Positions 21,436 through 29,229 of a stretch of DNA of 45,000 bases are shown here, piece by piece. Positions within the stretch are counted from its first letter, which is position 1, and the number at the start of each line of letters is the position of its first letter. The translations under genes and the position numbers were made by a program. The notes below the pieces were generated by a model. It ran no database searches, was not told the DNA's origin, and saw nothing but the letters and a program-made list of their open reading frames with translations. Source of the DNA: Aeromonas jandaei (GTDB lineage: Bacteria > Pseudomonadota > Gammaproteobacteria > Enterobacterales > Aeromonadaceae); NCBI RefSeq assembly GCF_037890695.1, contig NZ_CP149571.1, forward strand, positions 1,142,501-1,187,500, given 5' to 3'.

Positions 21436-22701
21436 ATGCCCTACCGTCTGCTCTACAACCTGCTGATCCATCTCGGATTGCCGCTGGCGTTGCTGGCCCT
21501 CTACAAGCCGAAGAAAGGCAAGCCCGGCTTTGGCAAGCGCTGGGCCGAGCATCTCGGGCGGCTGCCCGCCACCGGACAGGAGGCGCCGCTCTGGATCCAT
21601 GCGGTGAGCGTGGGGGAGACGCTGGCCATCACGCCGCTCATTCGCGCCCTCAAGGCGGAGCGGCCCGATCTGCCGATCCTGCTCACCACCACCACCCGCA
21701 CCGGCGCCGATCAGGCTGCCAGGCTGGGGGATCTGGTGATCCATCGCTACGCGCCGCTCGACTACCCCTGGGCCATTGCCGCCTTTCTTGACACCTTCAA
21801 GCCGCGCGCGCTCTGGGTGATGGAGACCGAGCTGTGGCCGAACTGGCTGGCCGCCTGCGAGGCGCGCCACCTGCCGGTGACCATCATCAATGCCCGCCTC
21901 TCCGAGCGTTCCTGCCAGCGTTATGCCCGCTTCCACGGCGCCTTCGATGCCCTGAGCCGGCCGCTGACCCATCTGCTCTGCCAGCATCAGGATGACGCCG
22001 ACCGCTTCGCCCGCCTCGGCATCGATCGTTCGCGGCTGGCGGTGACCGGCTCCATCAAGTTCGACATCCAGTTTGGTGACGAGGTGCAGACCAAGGGGCG
22101 CGCTCTGCGCCAGCAGCTGGGCGCCGAGCGGCCTGTCTGGATCGCCGCCAGCACCCATCTGGGTGAGGACGAGCAGGTGCTGGCCGCCTTCGATCTGCTG
22201 CTCAAACGCCATCCCGACGCGCTGCTCATTCTGGTGCCGCGCCACCCCGAGCGGTTCGATCGGGTGGCCGAGCTGTGCGCCCCTTATGGCTGCGTGCGGC
22301 GCACTGATGGTGCTGCGGTGAGTGCGGAGGATAAGGTCTATCTCGGCGATACCATGGGCGAGCTGCCGCTGATGCTGGCGGCGGCCGATGTGGCCTTCGT
22401 CGGCGGCAGTCTGGTGAAGATCGGCGGTCACAACCTGCTGGAGCCGGCAGCGCTCGGCAAGCCCTGCCTGACCGGCCCCGCCTATTTCAACTTCAGCGAT
22501 ATCACCCGCCAGCTGGTGGCTCAGGGTGGCGCCGCCATCGTGGCCGATGCCGCCGAGCTGGGCGAGCGGGTGAGCCAGCTGTTTGCCGACGGCAACGCCC
22601 GCCGCGAGATGGGGGAGCAGGCCCGCGCCGTGGTGCTGCGCAATCAGGGTGCGCTGGCGCGTACTCTCTCGCACTGCCTCACCGCGCTGGAGAACGACTG
22701 A
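21436..22701 (+). CDS. waaA: 3-deoxy-D-manno-octulosonic acid (Kdo) transferase
   Basis: WaaA transfers Kdo to lipid IVA, the first step of inner-core assembly. This 421-residue protein has one N-terminal hydrophobic anchor (LLYNLLIHLGLPLALLALY), a conserved WIHAVSVGE loop with the catalytic-region Glu, METELWPN, and a late GGHNLLEPAALGKP. It starts at ATG 21436, immediately after waaF, and is followed by a strong terminator. Together with waaF and the two other transferases it makes this an inner-core locus. Confidence 0.97.
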   Translation: MPYRLLYNLLIHLGLPLALLALYKPKKGKPGFGKRWAEHLGRLPATGQEAPLWIHAVSVGETLAITPLIRALKAERPDLPILLTTTTRTGADQAARLGDLVIHRYAPLDYPWAIAAFLDTFKPRALWVMETELWPNWLAACEARHLPVTIINARLSERSCQRYARFHGAFDALSRPLTHLLCQHQDDADRFARLGIDRSRLAVTGSIKFDIQFGDEVQTKGRALRQQLGAERPVWIAASTHLGEDEQVLAAFDLLLKRHPDALLILVPRHPERFDRVAELCAPYGCVRRTDGAAVSAEDKVYLGDTMGELPLMLAAADVAFVGGSLVKIGGHNLLEPAALGKPCLTGPAYFNFSDITRQLVAQGGAAIVADAAELGERVSQLFADGNARREMGEQARAVVLRNQGALARTLSHCLTALEND

Positions 22702-22731
22702 GTTTCAGCCTTTCATACATCTCAGCCATAA

Positions 22732-22766
22732 AAAAACGGAGCGCGATGCGCTCCGTTTTGTTTTTG
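22732..22766. terminator. bidirectional terminator between waaA and the PTS operon
   Basis: AAAACGGAGCGC / GCGCTCCGTTTT with a 3-nt loop is flanked by A-run and T-run, and so serves waaA (plus) and the IIC gene (minus). Confidence 0.93.
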
Positions 22767-22779
22767 GCGGTGACCGGAA

Positions 22780-24039
22780 TTAGCGAACGATCAGCCCCAG
22801 CAGGATGCCGACCACACCGAAGTCGGAGTCGCTGAAGGTGGTGTTGGCAAAGCCGAGGTCGCCCAGCACCGGCAGCAAGAACACCGGCAGAATGGTGAGC
22901 AGCAGCAGGCCGTTGGCGAAGGCACCCAGAATGGCGCCGCGACGACCACCGGTGGCGTTGCCGAACACCCCGGCAGCAGCGCCGACGAAGAAGTGTGGTA
23001 CTACGCCCGGGATGATGACGGTCAGGCCCATGGCGTAGAGCAGCGCCATTCCCACCAGGCCGGCGGCAAAGCTCGACAGGAAGCCGATCAGCACGGCGTT
23101 GGGGGCGTAGGGGAAGACGATCGGGCAGTCGAGTGCCGGCTTGGCGTTCGGTACCAGCTTGTCGGAGATCCCCTTGAAGGCCGGTACGATCTCGGCGATG
23201 ACCATCCGCACACCCTGCAGGATGACGTAGACACCGGCGGCGAAGGTGATGGACTGCATCAGGGAGAACATGAACCAGTGCTTGCCCTTGGCGACGCTGG
23301 AGACAAACTCGGGGCCGGCGAAGGCGGAGGTCACCAGGAAGATGATGCCCATGGTGAAGGAGATGGCCACCGGGGTATCGCGCAGGAACAGCAGGCTCTT
23401 CGGTACCTGCACATCTTCGCAGCTGTGGGCCTTGTTGCCGAACTTGGCGCCGATCAGGGCGGAGAGCACGTAGGAGCAGGTGGAAAAGTGGCCCAGTGCC
23501 ACGTCATCTGAGCCGGTGATCTGCTTCATGAAGGGGTGGGCGATGGCCGGGAAGAAGACCATGGCGACGCCGACCACCAGACTGCCCACCGCGATCAGCG
23601 GCACGCCGCTCATGCCGCCGGCAGAGAGGATCACCGCCACCATCATCGACATGAACAGGGTGTGGTGACCGGTCAGGAAGATGAATTTCCACGGGGTGAG
23701 GCGGGCGATCAGGATGTTCACCAGCATGGCGAAGAACATGATCATCGCCATCTCCTTGCCAAACGAGGTCTGGGCGATGGAGACGATGGCCTCGTTGTTG
23801 GGGACGACCCCCTTGATACCGAAGGCGTGCTGGAAGATGACGGCAAAGTCACCCAGCGAGTTGATCACCAGAGTGGCACCGGCCCCCAGAATGACGAAAC
23901 CCATTATGGTCTTGACCGTGCCCTTGATGCACTCGGTCACCGGTTTCTTCTGGGCAATCAGGCCGATAAGTGCGATCAGGCCGACCAGCACGGCGGGCTC
24001 GGACAGCACGTCAAACATCAGAAAGTTGAAAAATTCCAT
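22780..24039 (-). CDS. PTS permease IIC component, ascorbate (Ula/SgaT)-type
   Basis: This polytopic inner-membrane protein of 419 residues has ten or more hydrophobic segments. It resembles the SgaT/UlaA class of PTS permeases (FVILGAGATLVINSLGDF, ITGSDDVALGHFST, PHFFVGAAAGVFGNATGGRRGA). It would translocate and help phosphorylate a sugar or sugar acid using IIA and IIB encoded just upstream. It is somewhat shorter than E. coli UlaA (465). The start is ATG 24039, with AGGAG at good spacing. No ascorbate-catabolism genes (ulaD, E, F or G types) are nearby, so the substrate is open. Confidence 0.9.
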   Translation of the reverse strand: MEFFNFLMFDVLSEPAVLVGLIALIGLIAQKKPVTECIKGTVKTIMGFVILGAGATLVINSLGDFAVIFQHAFGIKGVVPNNEAIVSIAQTSFGKEMAMIMFFAMLVNILIARLTPWKFIFLTGHHTLFMSMMVAVILSAGGMSGVPLIAVGSLVVGVAMVFFPAIAHPFMKQITGSDDVALGHFSTCSYVLSALIGAKFGNKAHSCEDVQVPKSLLFLRDTPVAISFTMGIIFLVTSAFAGPEFVSSVAKGKHWFMFSLMQSITFAAGVYVILQGVRMVIAEIVPAFKGISDKLVPNAKPALDCPIVFPYAPNAVLIGFLSSFAAGLVGMALLYAMGLTVIIPGVVPHFFVGAAAGVFGNATGGRRGAILGAFANGLLLLTILPVFLLPVLGDLGFANTTFSDSDFGVVGILLGLIVR

Positions 24040-24090
24040 GGTCAGCTCCTGGCAATGGAAGATGCGGCCCGCAGGCCGCATGGAGGATCC

Positions 24091-24378
24091 TTAGAGGGCA
24101 CCCAGTTCGCGCAGGGCGGTGGCGAGCTTCTCTTTCATCGCGGCCTTGTCGACCATGTTGTCGAGGGCTACCAGACGGCCGTTGACGCCCATGGCTTGCA
24201 GCTGCTCGGCGATGTCGCGGGTGGCGACAAAGATCTCGGCGGTTTCGCTGCCGGCAGAGGCCAGATCGCGGTGATCCACCTCGGCGGTGACTGCCAGCTC
24301 TTTCAGGATGCTCTTGATGCTCATCTCCATCATCAGGCTGGTGCCCAGACCGTGACCGCATACAACCAGAATTTTCAT
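24091..24378 (-). CDS. PTS IIB component, lactose/ascorbate type
   Basis: This 95-residue cytoplasmic protein begins MKILVVCGHGLGTSLMMEM. The phospho-acceptor is Cys7 in the P-loop CGHGLGTSL, as in UlaB/SgaB. It would pass phosphate from IIA to the sugar at the IIC protein. AGAGGAAGAG stands before the ATG. It lies 35 nt after the IIA gene and 51 nt before IIC. Confidence 0.92.
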   Translation of the reverse strand: MKILVVCGHGLGTSLMMEMSIKSILKELAVTAEVDHRDLASAGSETAEIFVATRDIAEQLQAMGVNGRLVALDNMVDKAAMKEKLATALRELGAL

Positions 24379-24413
24379 TGTCTCTTCCTCTGTCAGGAGC
24401 GCCGTGGCGCAGA

Positions 24414-24857
24414 TCAGTAGCGCGCCAGAATGCGCAGGATGTCGTCTTTGGTGTCGGCCGCAATGATGGCCGCCACGTCCTCTTCATTCATAAACAGCTC
24501 GGCCAGCTGGGCGATGGTCTCCACGTGGGAGTTGCTGTCGCTGGCGGCCAGGGTGATCAGCAGCTGGATCGGGTCGTTGCCCTCGGAGTCGAAGTTGACC
24601 CCCTGCTTGATGACGGTCAGCCCCAGACCCAGCCGGTTGACGCCGTCCTCGGGACGAGCGTGGGGCATCGCCAGACCGGGGCCCAGTACGTAGTAGGGGC
24701 CGAGCTCCTCATGAGAGCGAAACAGCGCCGCCACGTAAGAGGGTTCGATGGTGCCATTGGCCAGCAGGGGCGCCGTGGCCAGCTCGATGGCGTGGCGCCA
24801 GTCGCGGGCTGCGGGTTCGATGCGGATGACATCCTCGGTCAGCAGTTGAGTCAGCAT
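24414..24857 (-). CDS. PTS IIA component (mannitol/fructose-ascorbate type)
   Basis: This 147-residue EIIA type-2 domain has the active His66 in GLAMPHARPEDG and a conserved LITLAASDSNSHVE. It is the first gene of the minus-strand IIA-IIB-IIC operon and takes phosphate from HPr. Upstream lie several palindromic operator-like sites and then a divergent LacI-type regulator. Confidence 0.92.
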   Translation of the reverse strand: MLTQLLTEDVIRIEPAARDWRHAIELATAPLLANGTIEPSYVAALFRSHEELGPYYVLGPGLAMPHARPEDGVNRLGLGLTVIKQGVNFDSEGNDPIQLLITLAASDSNSHVETIAQLAELFMNEEDVAAIIAADTKDDILRILARY

Positions 24858-24914
24858 GGTGGTGATCCGGCTAGTTAAGATGGCGCCAATCTATCGATCT
24901 TGCGGTGGTGAAAC

Positions 24915-24930
24915 TGTGAGGGTGATCGCG
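24915..24930. promoter_or_regulatory. weak CRP-site-like sequence
   Basis: TGTGA-N6-TCGCG has one perfect CRP half (TGTGA) and one poor half. It lies about 60 bp upstream of the IIA start. PTS operons are commonly CRP-activated, but the match alone is weak. Confidence 0.3.
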
Positions 24931-24933
24931 AAA

Positions 24934-24982
24934 GTTAGCGCTATCAGATAGCGCTAACATGAAACTGTGATAGCGCTATCAC
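24934..24982. promoter_or_regulatory. three-core operator array for the LacI/GntR-type regulator
   Basis: The core AGCGCT occurs at 24937-24942, 24950-24955 and 24972-24977. The first two form a 25-bp dyad with arms GTTAGCGCTATC / GATAGCGCTAAC (24934-24958). The third is the 16-bp perfect palindrome GTGATAGCGCTATCAC (24967-24982). The half-site pattern TGATAnCG resembles gluconate-repressor-type operators with their central CG. Location between the PTS operon and the repressor gene suggests control of both. Confidence 0.75.
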
Positions 24983-25108
24983 TTCACCCATTAACGGGAG
25001 CCATCCTGCCCCTGTGGTAGGGGAAAGAGAGTAGAATCGGCCCTGAGCAAATAGTCAGTGGCGCTCTTTTGCCTTAAAGTGAGCAGCCGCAAGCCGAGGA
25101 AGGGATGG

Positions 25109-26131
25109 ATGTCAGAAGCGAAAAAGCGCCGTAGCACGGGTCGGGTGACCCTCAACGATGTGGCCCAGCTGGCCGGAGTGGGGGCCATGACGGTCTCCCG
25201 TGCCCTGCGCACCCCCGAACTGGTCTCCGACAAGATGCGCGAGCGTATCGAAGCCGCGGTGGAAGAGCTCGGCTATATCCCCAATCGTGCCGCCGGTGCG
25301 CTGGCGTCGGGTATCTCCCAGACCATAGTGGTCATAGTGCCCAGTCTGGCGGATGCCGGTTGTGGCGAGATGATTGCGGGCCTGCAACAGGCCCTGCTCG
25401 ACGAGGGTTATCAGATCATGCTGGGGGATGCCCAGCATCTGAAACAGCAGGAAGAGAGCTTGCTGACCAGCTTCTTGCAGCACAATCCGGCGGCGGTGGT
25501 GCTGTTTGGTGGCGATCCCGGCGAGACGATCCGTGCCCGCCTGAAAGCTGCCCGTTTGCCGGTGGTGGAGGTGGGTGCCATGGCCCGCAGCCCCATCGAC
25601 ATGAATGTGGGAGTCTCCAACTTCGATGCTGGTTATGAGTTGACCCGCCACCTGATCGAACGTGGCTATCGCAATATCGGTTTTCTCTGTGCCCGTCAGG
25701 AGCAGTGGATGCTGCAACAGCGGATGCAGGGCTGGCACAAGGCGCTGCTCGACAACTACCTCTCTCCTGATGCCATCATCAATACCTCGGAGCGCCCCAA
25801 CTTCAGCACGGGGGCGACCATGCTGGGTGAATTCCTGCTGCGCTGGCCCGAGCTGGACGCACTTATCTGTGTCAACGACGAGCTGGCTGCCGGCGTGCTG
25901 TTCGAGTGCCAGCGTCGTCATTTGAATGTGCCGGGCAAACTCGCCATCGCCGGATTTGATGATCTGGATGTGGCGCGCGCCTGTTATCCGACCCTGACCT
26001 CGGTTCGGATCCCCTATCGCAAAATGGGGCAGGAGGCCGCCGGGCTGATCCTGCGCCAACTGGCCGGAGAGCTGGTAACCGGTACGGCACTGGCTCTCGA
26101 TTTTCAGCTGCAAAAGCGCCAAAGCAGCTAA
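25109..26131 (+). CDS. LacI-family repressor, GntR (gluconate)-like
   Basis: This 340-residue regulator has an N-terminal helix-turn-helix (VTLNDVAQLAGVGAMTVSRALRTP) and hinge helix (NRAAGALASG). A periplasmic-binding-protein-like effector domain follows. Overall it looks like E. coli GntR (LGYIPNRA, ECQRRHLNVPGKLAIAGF). The start is ATG 25109, with AGGAAGGG upstream. It is divergent from the PTS operon, with a triple palindrome between them, so it very likely represses that operon and itself. This differs from UlaR, the DeoR-type regulator of the E. coli ascorbate system. Effector unknown. Confidence 0.93.
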   Translation: MSEAKKRRSTGRVTLNDVAQLAGVGAMTVSRALRTPELVSDKMRERIEAAVEELGYIPNRAAGALASGISQTIVVIVPSLADAGCGEMIAGLQQALLDEGYQIMLGDAQHLKQQEESLLTSFLQHNPAAVVLFGGDPGETIRARLKAARLPVVEVGAMARSPIDMNVGVSNFDAGYELTRHLIERGYRNIGFLCARQEQWMLQQRMQGWHKALLDNYLSPDAIINTSERPNFSTGATMLGEFLLRWPELDALICVNDELAAGVLFECQRRHLNVPGKLAIAGFDDLDVARACYPTLTSVRIPYRKMGQEAAGLILRQLAGELVTGTALALDFQLQKRQSS

Positions 26132-26165
26132 CCGTTCCGTTTCAATCCCCATCAAAGAGGCAACC

Positions 26166-27146
26166 ATGTTCAAGGCTCTGTTACTGGAAAACCAAGACGG
26201 CAAGACCATTCCGACCCTGACCCGACTGACCGAGAGCCAGTTGCCGGAGGGAGAGGTGCGGGTAGCGGTAAGCTACAGCTCCATCAACTACAAGGACGGG
26301 CTGGCCATCACCGGCAAGGGCAAGATTGTGCGTCAGTGGCCGCTGGTGCCCGGCATCGACTTCGCCGGTACCGTGCTCGAATCCGCCGACAGCCGCTATC
26401 AGCCGGGAGACAAGGTGGTGCTGACCGGTTGGGGCGTGGGCGAAGGGCACTGGGGCGGCATGGCCGAACAGGCGCGGGTCAAGGGCGACTGGCTGGTGCC
26501 GCTGCCCGCCGGGCTCGATGAGCGGCAGGCCATGTGCATCGGCACCGCCGGCCTTACCGCCATGCTCTGCGTGCTGGCGCTGGAAGAGGCGGGCATTACC
26601 CCGGCAAGCGGTGAGGTGCTGGTCACCGGTGCGGCAGGTGGCGTGGGCTCCGCCTCGGTCGCCCTGCTGGCGGCTCTTGGCTATCGGGTGGCGGCGCTGA
26701 CCGGTCGTCCCGAAGAGCAGGGTGCCATGTTGACTGCGCTCGGTGCCAGCCGCATCGTGCCGCGCAGCGAGCTGCTGGAGCCTGCCAAACCGCTGGAGAA
26801 ACAGTTGTGGGCCGGTGCCATCGATACTGTCGGCAGTCAGGTACTGGCCAAACTGCTGGCACAGATGAACTACGGCGGCGCCGTGGCAGCCTGCGGGCTG
26901 GCGGGGGGCTTCGATCTGCCGACCAGTGTGATGCCCTTTATCCTGCGCAATGTGCGGCTGCAGGGGGTCGATTCGGTGATGTGCCCGCTGGCACGTCGTC
27001 AACTGGCGTGGCAGCGACTGGCACGGGATCTGCCAGCCAGCTTCTTTGCTCAGGCGGTCACCGAGATCGGGCTGGAGCAGGTGGTCGAGGCTGCCGAGGC
27101 CATCACGCTGGGTCAAATCGCGGGGCGCACCCTGGTCAAACTTTGA
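26166..27146 (+). CDS. acuI: acrylyl-CoA reductase (NADPH), AcuI/YhdH
   Basis: This medium-chain dehydrogenase/reductase of the quinone-oxidoreductase group lacks zinc ligands. The sequence begins MFKALLLENQDGKTIP and shows SSINYKDGLAITGKGKIVR, PGIDFAGTV and the nucleotide-binding VTGAAGGVGSASVALLAALG. The family reduces toxic acrylyl-CoA to propionyl-CoA, including in DMSP degradation. The 326-residue length is standard. It lies 34 nt after the repressor gene on the same strand; shared transcription is possible but no functional link is obvious. Confidence 0.93.
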   Translation: MFKALLLENQDGKTIPTLTRLTESQLPEGEVRVAVSYSSINYKDGLAITGKGKIVRQWPLVPGIDFAGTVLESADSRYQPGDKVVLTGWGVGEGHWGGMAEQARVKGDWLVPLPAGLDERQAMCIGTAGLTAMLCVLALEEAGITPASGEVLVTGAAGGVGSASVALLAALGYRVAALTGRPEEQGAMLTALGASRIVPRSELLEPAKPLEKQLWAGAIDTVGSQVLAKLLAQMNYGGAVAACGLAGGFDLPTSVMPFILRNVRLQGVDSVMCPLARRQLAWQRLARDLPASFFAQAVTEIGLEQVVEAAEAITLGQIAGRTLVKL

Positions 27147-27219
27147 ACTCTGACGACTGGCGAGCCCGACATTTCCGGATAGAATTGGATTGCGGGTGAA
27201 CTATCCAAGGAGAGTGAAG

Positions 27220-27345
27220 ATGGGTGGACACAAGCCGGATTACGACTCGTCAGACGATGATTGGGAGCCGGAATCCTGGGAAGAGGAGCTGGATCAGTGG
27301 GAAGACGAAAGCTGGCAGGATGATGACCCTTTCGATGACCAGTGA
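27220..27345 (+). CDS. 41-residue acidic, Trp-rich peptide of unknown function
   Basis: The ATG at 27220 is preceded by AAGGAGAG at ideal spacing. The peptide has 12 Asp and 7 Glu among 41 residues, four Trp, one Lys and no Arg or Cys. The unit W-E-x-E-S-W occurs twice (residues 15-20 and 27-32). The stop at 27343 is followed within 20 nt by a strong terminator, so the unit has every mark of an expressed gene. I recognise no family. Such composition would suit a nucleic-acid mimic or a binder of a basic protein, but that is speculation. Confidence 0.75.
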   Translation: MGGHKPDYDSSDDDWEPESWEEELDQWEDESWQDDDPFDDQ

Positions 27346-27362
27346 ACCGCAGCATTGAATGA

Positions 27363-27394
27363 ACAGGCGGGCATTGTGCCCGCCTGATTTTTTT
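27363..27394 (+). terminator. rho-independent terminator after the acidic peptide gene
   Basis: CAGGCGGGC / GCCCGCCTG with a 5-nt loop is followed by ATTTTTTT. It begins about 18 nt after the peptide stop. Confidence 0.93.
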
Positions 27395-27482
27395 GCGGCG
27401 CTCACAGGGCTTGCTTGTGCCTCTTGTGGTCACCGGGTGGCTGGATAAGAATGAACTGCTCAAACGACACTCAAGGATGACT

Positions 27483-27815
27483 ATGCGACTCACCATCATA
27501 CTGCTGGCAGCCCTGCTGGGTGGCTGCGCCTCCAACAACGATCCCTGCGAGAAGGTGTGGAGTGATGTCGGGGAGGCTGATGGCAAGCTGGGGTTCACCG
27601 CCGAGCGGGTCGAGTTCCATCAGGCCCAGTGCGGCAAGAAGGTGGATAGCGAACTGTGGGAGCAGGGACGCCAGAAAGGGCTGGCCTGGTATTGTCGCCC
27701 TGAGCACCTCTATCTGGCCGGTCGCTCCGGTGGCGAGTATCGCGGCGTCTGCCCGAACGACATGCAGGCCCGCCGGCTGTTTGAACAGGGACGGCAGGGG
27801 TGGACGGATCAATAA
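27483..27815 (+). CDS. DUF2799-like outer-membrane or periplasmic lipoprotein
   Basis: The 110-residue precursor has a lipoprotein signal (LTIILLAALLGGCAS) with lipobox LGGC. The mature part has the Cys and Gly spacing I associate with DUF2799: HQAQCGKKVD, GRQKGLAWYCRPEHLYLAGRSGGEYRGVCP. ATG 27483 is chosen because AAGGA stands 5 nt upstream; an in-frame ATG at 27477 overlaps that site. It converges with the 54-residue gene, whose stop lies 18 nt away. Function unknown. Confidence 0.85.
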   Translation: MRLTIILLAALLGGCASNNDPCEKVWSDVGEADGKLGFTAERVEFHQAQCGKKVDSELWEQGRQKGLAWYCRPEHLYLAGRSGGEYRGVCPNDMQARRLFEQGRQGWTDQ

Positions 27816-27833
27816 CGTCCTGACGGGGAGGCG

Positions 27834-27998
27834 TTACTCCTCTTTCAGCCGCAGCGGCTGGCAGAGGTAGCCTTTCTCGTTGGCGCTGCGGGCACATTTG
27901 CCGCAGACGAATTTGGGTTTGCGGATTATCTTGCGCAGCGCTTTGAGATCAGTGGGGATTTCGTGGCGGCGCCACTCACACAGGGTCTTGCTGCCCAT
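27834..27998 (-). CDS. 54-residue Cys-containing protein, possible zinc-binding
   Basis: This small basic protein has Cys at residues 7, 32, 35 and 46, with a C-G-K-C knuckle, consistent with a metal-binding ribbon. About a quarter of residues are Lys or Arg. The ATG has GAGG upstream on the minus strand. It starts 112 nt downstream of the FliL-like gene, and a hairpin/terminator lies between the two, so it probably has its own promoter. I have an impression of similar short proteins in Vibrio and Shewanella but cannot name a family. Confidence 0.7.
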   Translation of the reverse strand: MGSKTLCEWRRHEIPTDLKALRKIIRKPKFVCGKCARSANEKGYLCQPLRLKEE

Positions 27999-28059
27999 AA
28001 CGATTACCTCTACGACTCGACGGGCGTATTGTAATCAATTTTCATTTCGAATAAACGAC

Positions 28060-28097
28060 AAACCCGCCAGCCGGGGATAATCCCTGCTGGCGGGTTT
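28060..28097. terminator. hairpin terminator downstream of the FliL-like gene
   Basis: AAACCCGCCAG / CTGGCGGGTTT with an inner GGG/CCC pairing forms an almost continuous stem. It lies about 13 nt after the FliL-like stop (minus strand). Confidence 0.82.
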
Positions 28098-28109
28098 GCG
28101 AATGAAACG

Positions 28110-28547
28110 TTACTGGTAGAGGAATTTGGTGAAGATGAGCTCGCGCACCGCTTTCTTGCCGGTCTCTTTCACCAGCAGCTCGTTTGCCTTGGCTTCGCAC
28201 TCCTTGCGCAGCTCTTCGCGGCTCACCAGTGACTTGATCTGCTCGGTGCTCTTGCTGCCCATCAGGCGGATAATGGCGTCGCGGATCAGCGGATCATGCT
28301 GCTCCAGCAGCTTGAGGTCGCCCTCGTTGGCCGCCATCAACTCTACCGTCACCCGAACGTAGCCGAGGGTTTTGCCATCGCTCAGGTAGTTGGTGATGAT
28401 GTCCGGATCGAGCAGGTGGTAGTAGAAGCCGGGTTTGGGAGCGGCGGCCGCTTCTCCCTCTGCGGGCGGCTCCTCTCCTTCAGAGGCATAGACCTGAAGT
28501 GCACCGCAGCTCAGCAACAACACCAGCAGAAATTTGAATAGCTTCAT
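28110..28547 (-). CDS. FliL-family protein with signal peptide
   Basis: The 145-residue precursor has a hydrophobic signal (LFKFLLVLLLSCGALQVYA) with a likely cleavage site before SEGEE. An acidic Pro/Ala linker follows, then a FliL-like domain (YYHLLDPDIITNYL, GYVRVTVELMAANEG, HDPLIRDAIIRLMGSKS, KAVRELIFTKFLYQ). Flagellar FliL normally keeps its N-terminal membrane anchor and lies in a flagellar operon; this one stands beside ubiC with no flagellar genes. I recall a similar neighbour of ubiC in Vibrio. Role unclear. Confidence 0.85.
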   Translation of the reverse strand: MKLFKFLLVLLLSCGALQVYASEGEEPPAEGEAAAAPKPGFYYHLLDPDIITNYLSDGKTLGYVRVTVELMAANEGDLKLLEQHDPLIRDAIIRLMGSKSTEQIKSLVSREELRKECEAKANELLVKETGKKAVRELIFTKFLYQ

Positions 28548-28692
28548 ATGGATGGCTCATCAGCAAGAGATACCCCATTTTTGATGCTGCCATCGGGGCC
28601 GTCAAGCACGGATGTTCTTACATTTCGCGATTGATTTACGGATAATAAACCGGATTTTAACCTGAACACGGAAATCTCTGGATGGTGAAGCT

Positions 28693-29229
28693 GTGAAGTC
28701 CGAGTTGACTGTTCCCCTCACGCTCTCGGGTAGCTGGCTGGCTCCGGAAAGTTGTGAATTGCCAGCCTCGCTGCGCCCCTGGTTGCTGGAGCCGGGCTCC
28801 ATGACCCGGCGGTTGCGCCAGCACAACAGCCACTTCTCGGTCGAGTGGCTTGGCAATCATCAGGTCTCTCTCACTGCCGATGAGCAGTGGCTGGTGGATG
28901 CGCCCACCCCGGCCGGGATCTGCCGCGAGGTGATCCTGCACGGCGATCGGGGGCCGGCGGTTCTGGGCTGGACCCTGTTTGCCGATGTGGCGCTGGAGGG
29001 AAGCGGGCTGGCCGATCTTGGCGAGCAGCCGCTCGGGGAGCGGATATTCGGCCACGAGCCGGCGCGGCGCGATCATCTGCAAGTGGCGCGCTTCGAGATC
29101 GCCACCAACCCCCGCTGTCCGGCTGCCGTGGTCTGGGGGCGTCGCTCCCGTCTGTTTCTGGGGCCGTGGCCACTGCTGGTTCACGAGCTGTTTCTGCCTT
29201 CTCTCGTTTGTAACAAGGAGCTGGAGTGA
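28693..29229 (+). CDS. ubiC: chorismate lyase (chorismate--pyruvate lyase)
   Basis: UbiC cleaves chorismate to 4-hydroxybenzoate and pyruvate, the first committed step of ubiquinone synthesis. The 178-residue protein shows [20 protein letters not shown] and [10 protein letters not shown], with the substrate-binding Arg and Glu positions of the family. The start appears to be GTG 28693; an ATG 11 nt earlier opens a five-codon frame only. Its stop overlaps the GTG start of ubiA (GTGA), so the two are coupled. Confidence 0.95.
   Translation: MKSELTVPLTLSGSWLAPESCELPASLRPWLLEPGSMTRRLRQHNSHFSVEWLGNHQVSLTADEQWLVDAPTPAGICREVILHGDRGPAVLGWTLFADVALEGSGLADLGEQPLGERIFGHEPARRDHLQVARFEIATNPRCPAAVVWGRRSRLFLGPWPLLVHELFLPSLVCNKELE

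Noticed and set aside
24960..24982. CRP site at the third palindrome
   Set aside because: TGTGA is present but the right half is TATCA-like and the symmetry centre is that of GTGATAGC/GCTATCAC, so a repressor operator explains it better.
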